DNA of 9,183 nt from Acinetobacter sp. (lineage in GTDB: Bacteria > Pseudomonadota > Gammaproteobacteria > Pseudomonadales > Moraxellaceae), in contig JASLJB010000261.1 in NCBI GenBank assembly GCA_030152605.1, positions 1 to 9,183 of the forward strand. The letters are read 5' to 3'. The notes under the pieces are model-generated. The model was given only the letters and a program-made list of their open reading frames with translations. It did no database searches and was not told the DNA's origin. Positions 1 through 4,778 of the stretch are shown one piece after another. A program made the position numbers and the translations under genes. Positions within the stretch are counted from its first letter, which is position 1; each line of letters begins with the position of its first letter.

Positions 1-16
1 ATGCTTGGAGATGAGT

Positions 17-22
17 TATACT
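17..22 (+). promoter_or_regulatory. Candidate -10 box of the TetR-family gene
   Basis: TATACT differs from the sigma-70 -10 consensus at one position. A start about 7 bases downstream would fall at the left edge of the TAGAC-N5-GTCTA repeat, which is where a repressor would block initiation. The matching -35 would lie before the first base of the window, so the promoter cannot be confirmed. Confidence 0.35.
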
Positions 23-28
23 CTAAAT

Positions 29-43
29 TAGACGACTGGTCTA
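29..43. promoter_or_regulatory. Probable TetR/NemR-type operator, TAGAC-N5-GTCTA
   Basis: TAGACGACTGGTCTA is a perfect 5-bp inverted repeat with a 5-bp spacer. It lies 24 bases before the preferred ATG of a NemR-like regulator and just after a candidate -10 box. NemR and related TetR proteins are known to bind TAGAC...GTCTA palindromes, so autoregulation is the natural reading. It could also control a gene to the left of the window. Confidence 0.7.
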
Positions 44-67
44 CTTTTGTTTAGGTTTTATACGATT

Positions 68-664
68 ATGCCGCTTGTTGTGAAGAAGTCTGATTTAAAA
101 CGCCAACAAATCCTAAATAGCAGTTTGAGCTTGGTGCTGCAAAAAGGTTTTGTTGGCGTCGGCTTGCAGGAGATATTAAAAAACTGTGGCGTACCTAAGG
201 GGTCGTTTTATCACTACTTTGAATCTAAAGAGACGTTTGGATGTGAACTGCTACGCTATTACATCAGCCAATACCAACAGCGCCTAAACCAACTCTGGGC
301 CACCGATGCCACCGCCAAGCACAAACTCATGCATTACTTCCAGCTTTGGATCCATGATCCAGAGATTGATGCGGGTTGGGCCGATCGTTGCCTGATCGTC
401 AAGTTGGCTGCTGAAGTTTCTGATCTCTCTGAAGATATGCGCATTATTATGGCGCAAGGCACAGACATCCTCACTCAACACATCAGTGATCTGATCCGTC
501 AAGGTGAACTAGAACAGTCGATTGGTGTCAATGCTGCAGCAGACGCAGTGGCGCAAGTGCTGTATCAGATGTGGCTCGGTGCTGCCCTACTCAGCAAACT
601 ACATAAAAACAAAAGCGCCTTAGAACAGGCGCTAGAGGCGAGTGAGTTTATGTTGGGGCGGTGA
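68..664 (+). CDS. TetR/AcrR-family repressor, NemR-like electrophile/redox sensor
   Basis: 198-residue TetR-family repressor. The N-terminal helix-turn-helix spans about residues 15-57 and contains the GVPKGSFYHYFESKETF signature, nearly the same as in E. coli NemR. The ligand domain keeps the NemR block CLIVKLAAEVSDLSEDMR and the WLGA-x3-SK block. By alignment from memory, C108 corresponds to NemR Cys106 and K177 to Lys175, the pair known to form a reversible sulfenamide bond after hypochlorite; other NemR cysteines such as Cys116 are absent (Ser here). Sensing of reactive chlorine, quinones or aldehydes is therefore inferred. In E. coli nemR is followed by nemA; here the next gene is a fic gene, so the regulated target is unknown and may lie upstream of the window. 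ATG at 68 is preferred because family proteins start close to the HTH; an in-frame TTG at 47 would add seven residues. The ribosome site is weak (AGG at 53-55). Confidence 0.88.
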   Translation: MPLVVKKSDLKRQQILNSSLSLVLQKGFVGVGLQEILKNCGVPKGSFYHYFESKETFGCELLRYYISQYQQRLNQLWATDATAKHKLMHYFQLWIHDPEIDAGWADRCLIVKLAAEVSDLSEDMRIIMAQGTDILTQHISDLIRQGELEQSIGVNAAADAVAQVLYQMWLGAALLSKLHKNKSALEQALEASEFMLGR

Positions 665-767
665 ATTAATTAAATAACCTCTGATGTCGATTTTGAAATT
701 TGTGATGCATCCCTTTGCAGCAGGGCGTTGGGCGCTGAATTTTGGCAGTGTGCCTCATGCCACAATT

Positions 768-776
768 TGCTATATT
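768..776 (+). promoter_or_regulatory. Candidate extended -10 promoter for the fic gene
   Basis: TGCTATATT is an extended -10 (TGn plus TATATT), 40 bases before the chosen GTG start at 817. No convincing -35 is seen at normal spacing, which extended -10 promoters tolerate. The interval 665-816 holds no other recognisable gene or strong terminator. Confidence 0.3.
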
Positions 777-816
777 CTCATACTCTATAAAAGAGCTGAC
801 ACTTAGGATAAGTACT

Positions 817-1548
817 GTGTTTGAGATCATTGACACACTGAAAAATAAATTAGATCAACAACGTCCACTCTCCAAGTCGATACTGAAAAATCTACAAGAA
901 GATCTCATTTTACGTTGGACCTATCATTCCAATGCGATTGAAGGAAATACACTGACCCTGCTCGAAACCAAAGTGGTGCTTGAAGGCATTACGGTCGGTG
1001 GGAAAGCCTTACGCGAACACTTTGAAGCGATTAATCACCGTGAGGCGATTTATTATGTCGAAGATATTATCCGAAAACATGAACCATTTTCTGAGTGGCA
1101 GATTCGGAATATCCATCAATTGATTTTAAAAAATATCGATGATGATAATGCTGGCCGTTATAGACAGCAGAATGTATTGATCTCAGGTGCATCACAAATA
1201 CCGACAGATCACAGCGTATTAAAAGATAAAATGGCGCAATTGATTGATTGGTACAACTTAGAAGCAAACCAATTACACCCAATTCAACGTGCTGCTAAAG
1301 TCCATGCCGACTTTGTCTCTATTCACCCCTTTATTGACGGCAATGGGCGCACCTCCCGATTACTGATGAACTTAGAATTAATGAAAGCCGGCTATCCACC
1401 GTGTGTAATTACCGTTGAGAATCGCCTTGCCTACTACGAGGCCTTAGATCAATGGATGGCCTTTGGCAAGACTGAACCATTCATTCAATTAGTCGCTGAT
1501 GCGGTGTTGGAAGGATTTAAGCCCTATCAGGTGGTGTTGGGGATTTAA
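817..1548 (+). CDS. Fic-domain protein AMP-transferase, class II (self-inhibited)
   Basis: 243-residue Fic protein. The catalytic loop HPFIDGNGRTSR (residues 170-181, bases 1324-1359) matches the HxFx(D/E)GNGRxxR motif exactly: His170 is the catalytic base, Asp174 would bind metal, and the GNGR segment holds the ATP phosphates. An N-terminal SNAIEGN (residues 38-44) fits the inhibitory (S/T)xxxE(G/N) motif, whose Glu blocks ATP, so this is a class II Fic protein with built-in inhibition. The flap hairpin is at about ISGASQIPTDHS. Such enzymes transfer AMP to hydroxyl side chains of target proteins; the target here is unknown. The chain ends shortly after the Fic core and lacks the C-terminal winged-helix domain found in longer relatives. 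GTG 817 is chosen for the TTAGGA site (802-807) nine bases before it; in-frame TTG 742 and ATG 757 have no such site and would add residues unlike Fic proteins. A second fic gene survives only as a fragment at 3375-3458. Confidence 0.88.
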   Translation: MFEIIDTLKNKLDQQRPLSKSILKNLQEDLILRWTYHSNAIEGNTLTLLETKVVLEGITVGGKALREHFEAINHREAIYYVEDIIRKHEPFSEWQIRNIHQLILKNIDDDNAGRYRQQNVLISGASQIPTDHSVLKDKMAQLIDWYNLEANQLHPIQRAAKVHADFVSIHPFIDGNGRTSRLLMNLELMKAGYPPCVITVENRLAYYEALDQWMAFGKTEPFIQLVADAVLEGFKPYQVVLGI

Positions 1549-1755
1549 GCTGGTCGATGCTTTAAAAATTCTTCTATTAAAATTAAGGTCTGTTCAAAGA
1601 GCGTGGTTGCATGACGGGTTAAAAAAACAAAAATAATTATTAAAAATCAATAAGATATAAAGAACAATCTTTCGGTTTAAAAGTTATGTAAATTACTAAA
1701 ATTTTAAGTGACTCCCCCCATTCAAACACCAACGTATTCGATTAATGATTCAACT
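1549..1755. other. A+T-rich spacer between convergent fic and lipoprotein genes
   Basis: About 200 bases, rich in A and T, between the convergent fic gene and the lipoprotein gene. I see only weak, A+T-only inverted repeats (for example AAAGA-acaa-TCTTT near 1660-1673) and no clear intrinsic terminator, gene or mobile-element end. Confidence 0.5.
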
Positions 1756-3006
1756 TTAATTCACTTTTTTTGAATACAATCTCCCAGCTTCGAGTCTCCA
1801 TAATCGACCAGTCCTCATATCAAAGGTCTGTCCTTCGGCACTAGAGGCGTTGCTGTGAAACGACCATGTTTTACCCTGATCTTTACTGACTAAATACACA
1901 TCCGCAAAACGTAAAAAACTTTCTGATACTTTTGATCCAACAATTATTAAAATGCCATCATTACTTTGATATAACCCCCCCAGTTTTAAACGATCGCCAA
2001 GCTCGACTATATGTTGAGTTTTATTATTAGAAAAATAAATAAATTGTGCTGACTTTTCATTCGACTGGATGCTAAAATTAGAAAAGTCAAATTTTTCAGT
2101 TAAAAAATAAAGACCCTTTTCTGATTCTGTTTGAATTGCAGTAATATAAACATCTGGAATAATAGCAATAGGTTTCAACTGATTCATATCGGTTAAGTTT
2201 TCTCGCCAAGGTAATGCATACACCTCATTCATGCTTTGCTGCATATTATATTTAAAACAAGATAAATAAAGAGTTTTAGTTTTTTCATCTAAATAATATG
2301 CGTCAAATGTAGTCACAATATTATTCAATATATCATCTTCTATTTTTACCCTTAATCTCCATTGTTTCGGTATTTCTATTTTTTTCCAAGTTTCTCCTGC
2401 ATCACTGCTTCTCCACAGCTCTCTATTCCCACCAATAACATAGCCATACTGACCAGTTTGATCAAAAAGTACCTGTACAATAGGTTTTCTTTTCGACCAA
2501 TTCAATTGCTTAAATGTTTGGCCACCATCGATTGATTTAAACATTTTATGAATACGCGCATTATCTAACTCTTTACTGGCAGGAAGTACACCTTGTTTAT
2601 GAAAGTCATAAAAATCTGTTGTTATAAAAATTTTTGATAAGTCATCATTCACCCACCAACTTCCATCTTGAGCAAACTCATTAAATATGATGGAGGCTTT
2701 TTGATTAAACCTACCCGCAATCAACCTAATCTGTTCGTGATTCAATCTATCTGAAGATTCTTTCATCCATTCTTCTTCAAAGTCGCGCCCAATGACTTCA
2801 CCTTTATCATTATAAATATCAACTCTATTTAAAGGTTGTCTGTACGATTGAAACATTAGTCCTTTGGATTGATGTAATCTAAAATCACCACCTTGTAAAT
2901 CAATTATATTTTCGGAAAAACTGCTTTTTTCATCTGTCCACTTATCCAAGCAGCCTTGTAATATCATTGAAGTAAATAAACATAAGAAATAAAGGATTTT
3001 TTTCAT
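1756..3006 (-). CDS. Asp-box (BNR-like) outer-membrane lipoprotein, possible T6SS immunity protein
   Basis: 416-residue lipoprotein. The signal peptide MKKILYFLCLFTSMILQGC ends in lipobox LQGC, so Cys19 would be lipidated; the next residue is Leu rather than Asp, pointing to the outer membrane. The mature part carries three Asp-box motifs (SxDxGxTF/W): SIDGGQTF at 158-165, SSDAGETW at 200-207 and SKDQGKTW at 374-381. Asp boxes mark beta-propeller folds of the sialidase/BNR type; no sialidase catalytic set is evident. Similar Asp-box lipoproteins in Acinetobacter and enterobacteria are, as I recall, annotated as Tli3-like immunity proteins against type VI secretion phospholipase effectors; that role is inferred here. 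The start at 3006 is chosen for the lipoprotein-like leader; ATG 3033 is an alternative with GGGA six bases upstream. It begins seven bases after the stop of a decayed upstream reading frame, suggesting a former operon. The gene is visibly richer in A+T than dusA or the receptor gene, which fits horizontal origin. Confidence 0.75.
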   Translation of the reverse strand: MKKILYFLCLFTSMILQGCLDKWTDEKSSFSENIIDLQGGDFRLHQSKGLMFQSYRQPLNRVDIYNDKGEVIGRDFEEEWMKESSDRLNHEQIRLIAGRFNQKASIIFNEFAQDGSWWVNDDLSKIFITTDFYDFHKQGVLPASKELDNARIHKMFKSIDGGQTFKQLNWSKRKPIVQVLFDQTGQYGYVIGGNRELWRSSDAGETWKKIEIPKQWRLRVKIEDDILNNIVTTFDAYYLDEKTKTLYLSCFKYNMQQSMNEVYALPWRENLTDMNQLKPIAIIPDVYITAIQTESEKGLYFLTEKFDFSNFSIQSNEKSAQFIYFSNNKTQHIVELGDRLKLGGLYQSNDGILIIVGSKVSESFLRFADVYLVSKDQGKTWSFHSNASSAEGQTFDMRTGRLWRLEAGRLYSKKVN

Positions 3007-3013
3007 TTTGCTT

Positions 3014-3263
3014 CTATTCCTTTTTTCGTTCATTTTGATCCCAAGAGATACTAGTAACAGCGGTGCCTGAAAGCATTCCATATGAGTCAGTTAGCACACT
3101 CGCACCTAAGAAAAAAGGCTTCCAATATGGGGATACAATAAAAGCGACATCTAAGGCTTGATCCCAAGTCTCTTTATCCATCTATTCTTATAAATTAGGT
3201 TCAGCCCAAATTTTAATTAAGTCTTTGAGTGGAATTTTTTATATCAACTACGGCCAAGACCAT
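3014..3263 (-). pseudogene. Decayed 3' end of an unidentified gene upstream of the lipoprotein
   Basis: A 55-codon open frame (ATG 3181 to TAG 3014) contains a protein-like stretch, ALDVAFIVSPYWKPFFLGAS, and ends seven bases before the lipoprotein start. In the same frame directly upstream, IPLKDLIKIWAEPNL also reads as real protein but is cut from it by TAA and TAG within three codons. Shifting frame at a run of six A bases joins this to MVLAVVDIK (from 3263). I read this as the C-terminal part of one gene broken by a frameshift and nonsense changes. The family is not recognised. By position it could have been the partner, perhaps an effector, of the lipoprotein, but nothing in the residues proves that. 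Alternatively the 55-residue frame is a small intact gene, although no good ribosome site precedes it. Confidence 0.45.
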
Positions 3264-3374
3264 GTTAATTTTTCGATCGTTTATATTTGGTTATTCTTTT
3301 CTTAATGACCAGATTTTTAAACATAGCAGAATAAGCGGCGCTTAAATTTAGATCAAGATTGCAAAATCGTTTCA
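3264..3374. other. Unassigned stretch between two gene remnants
   Basis: No gene can be supported. A 36-codon - strand frame (GTG 3375 to TAA 3265) contains NLSAAYSAMFKNLVIKKRI, which looks protein-like but is not recognised. It starts exactly where the fic fragment on the other strand begins, so it may be a scrap of another lost gene or chance. Confidence 0.3.
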
Positions 3375-3458
3375 CCTATTATGATAGCTTTTACTGAATC
3401 TGTTGCCGATACAGTTTTAGAAGCTTTTAAGCCATATCAAATGCTGTTGGGGATTTAG
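3375..3458 (+). pseudogene. C-terminal fragment of a second fic gene
   Basis: The frame ending at TAG 3456-3458 reads VADTVLEAFKPYQMLLGI, matching VADAVLEGFKPYQVVLGI at the end of the intact Fic protein in 14 of 18 residues. Over those codons plus the stop I count 44 of 57 identical bases, many differences falling at third positions, so this is a diverged paralogue, not a recent copy. The similarity stops near 3375, and the catalytic Fic motif is absent upstream, so only the last 27 or so codons remain. The fragment has the same orientation as the intact gene and the same position relative to the lipoprotein module, on its other side. Confidence 0.72.
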
Positions 3459-3598
3459 GATGCTAACAGGATTATTTCCTATAGACATTCAGTATGATCG
3501 CTGGCTTGAGCACGCCTGCCAAGCGATTTAAATTTACAACTCTCTTTTTCACACGGCGCATCCCTCTGCTACCTGCAATACGTGAATGGCTTTTTGTA
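3459..3598. other. Non-coding spacer between fic fragment and dusA promoter
   Basis: I see no gene. A 24-codon frame at 3460-3531 starts right after the fic fragment, but it lacks any recognisable motif. No clear terminator or integrase attachment duplicate is visible. Confidence 0.4.
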
Positions 3599-3607
3599 TG
3601 CTAAAAT
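3599..3607 (+). promoter_or_regulatory. Candidate extended -10 promoter of dusA
   Basis: TGCTAAAAT combines the extended TGn element with a five-of-six -10 box (TAAAAT), 82 bases before the dusA ATG. No good -35 is seen at 16-18 bases, so the extended element would carry recognition. It would give a leader of about 75 bases. Confidence 0.45.
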
Positions 3608-3689
3608 CACGCGCTGAAAATTACCCCTTCAAGTCTGTGATTTCGGATACCCCATCCATCGCGGTCTGTTTTTTAAGTTAGGATCACAC

Positions 3690-4718
3690 ATGAACGCCAC
3701 CCAATCGTCTGAACTGACAGCGCTAAAAAACACCCCTCGCATCAGCGTGGCACCCATGATGGACTGGACTACGCGGGATTATCGCTATTTCGCCCGCCTG
3801 TTTAATCCGGATGTCGTGCTGTATACCGAGATGGTGACCACAGGTGCGATCTTGTTTGGTGATGCGGCACGCCATCTGGACTATAACCAACAAGAACATC
3901 CGATCGTGCTACAACTCGGTGGCTCCAATCCCAAAGACTTGGCCACCTGTAGCAAAATGGCGCAAGACTGGGGCTATGACGAAGTCAACCTGAATGTCGG
4001 CTGTCCAAGTGATCGGGTACAAAATAATAAGATCGGTGCCTGCCTCATGGCAGAGCCAGACTTGGTTGCCGAGTGTATTGCAACGATGCAAAACGCCGTA
4101 CAAATTCCCGTGACCGTCAAACACCGTATCGGTATCGATGAGATGCAGAGCTATGAAGAGATGCTGCACTTTGTGGATACCGTAGCAAAAACTGGCTGTA
4201 CCTACTTTGTGGTGCATGCCCGGATCGCGATCCTCAAAGGGCTATCACCCAAAGAAAACCGTGATGTGCCACCGCTGCGTTATGAAGATGTCTATCGCCT
4301 AAAACGTGAGCGTCCGCATCTCACCATTGAGATCAACGGTGGTATCAAAACCGTTGCGGAAACTGAGCAGCATTTACAACATGTGGATGGCGTGATGATC
4401 GGGCGTGAGGCCTATCACAACCCGTATTTGTTGGCAGAACTAGGTAAGCTCAATGGCTTTGAAGCGCCAGATCGTTTTGAGATCATGCAACAGATGCTGC
4501 CCTATATCCAACAACGCATGCAGCAAGGCGCACCGGTATCCGTACTGACCCGTCATATCTTGGGATTATTTCAAAATCTACCGGGCGCGCGTAAATGGCG
4601 TCAGGCACTCAGCGGCGGCAATGCCAAAACCTTCGCCGATGTTGAAGCCGCCATCGTCAATATCCAAGCCGCAATGCAACGCACAGAAGACTACCTCCAG
4701 TCTACCTCTCCTTTATAA
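3690..4718 (+). CDS. dusA: tRNA-dihydrouridine(20/20a) synthase DusA
   Basis: 342-residue flavoenzyme of the Dus family that uses FMN and NADPH to reduce uridines 20/20a in the tRNA D-loop. The DusA subgroup is set by ISVAPMMDWTTRDYR (18-32), the catalytic segment LNVGCPSDRVQ with Cys105 (101-111), and LKGLSPKENRDVPPL (182-196). Other expected residues are Lys144 in VKHRIG, His176 in VHARIA, INGGIK (215-220) and the FMN phosphate loop GREAYHNP (238-245). The length fits the family and the start has TTAGGA (3678-3683) six bases upstream. The last residues (STSPL) and the TAA stop lie inside a 36-bp palindromic repeat, so the natural C-terminus may have been altered by repeat insertion. The 5' end of dusA is a known target of dusA-associated integrases, but no integrase gene or second copy of the target segment is visible here. 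Function is certain by family; regulation is unknown. Confidence 0.97.
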   Translation: MNATQSSELTALKNTPRISVAPMMDWTTRDYRYFARLFNPDVVLYTEMVTTGAILFGDAARHLDYNQQEHPIVLQLGGSNPKDLATCSKMAQDWGYDEVNLNVGCPSDRVQNNKIGACLMAEPDLVAECIATMQNAVQIPVTVKHRIGIDEMQSYEEMLHFVDTVAKTGCTYFVVHARIAILKGLSPKENRDVPPLRYEDVYRLKRERPHLTIEINGGIKTVAETEQHLQHVDGVMIGREAYHNPYLLAELGKLNGFEAPDRFEIMQQMLPYIQQRMQQGAPVSVLTRHILGLFQNLPGARKWRQALSGGNAKTFADVEAAIVNIQAAMQRTEDYLQSTSPL

Positions 4719-4726
4719 GGAGAGGT
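4704..4726. terminator. Perfect 10-bp hairpin at the dusA 3' end, possible bidirectional terminator
   Basis: ACCTCTCCTT and AAGGAGAGGT pair perfectly around a TAT loop, and the dusA stop codon (4716-4718) lies in the loop and right arm. It sits between convergent genes and could end transcripts from both sides. There is no strong T run after the stem on either strand (only GGTTTTA about six bases on), so a classic intrinsic terminator is not certain. Confidence 0.5.
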
Positions 4727-4778
4727 TAGGTGAGGTTTTAAGTCTCCTTTATAAGGAGAGGTTAGGTGAGGTTCTAAA
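4707..4778. repeat. Two tandem 36-bp palindromic (REP-like) repeats
   Basis: Units 4707-4742 and 4743-4778 match at 34 of 36 positions (changes at unit bases 32 and 36). Each has a TCTCCTT-TAT-AAGGAGA hairpin followed by GGTTAGGTGAGGTT. The first unit provides the dusA stop and the second contains the TAG stop (4774-4776, - strand) of the receptor gene. Similar CTCTCC...GGAGAGG-TTAGG-TGAGG elements are, as I recall, scattered between genes in several proteobacteria. Confidence 0.85.

Noticed and set aside
719..745. Possible terminator after the TetR gene (CAGC...GCTG then AATTTT)
   Set aside because: The stem is only four pairs and the inner bases do not pair; not a credible terminator.
1549..1755. 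Insertion-sequence remnant in the A+T-rich spacer
   Set aside because: No terminal inverted repeats, target duplication or transposase-like reading frame could be seen.
3460..3531. 24-codon open frame starting right after the fic fragment
   Set aside because: Too short, no motif, and no independent ribosome site.
3740..3776. Integrase attachment site at the 5' end of dusA
   Set aside because: The conserved target segment is present, as in any dusA, but I see no duplicated copy or integrase in the window, so no integration event can be claimed.
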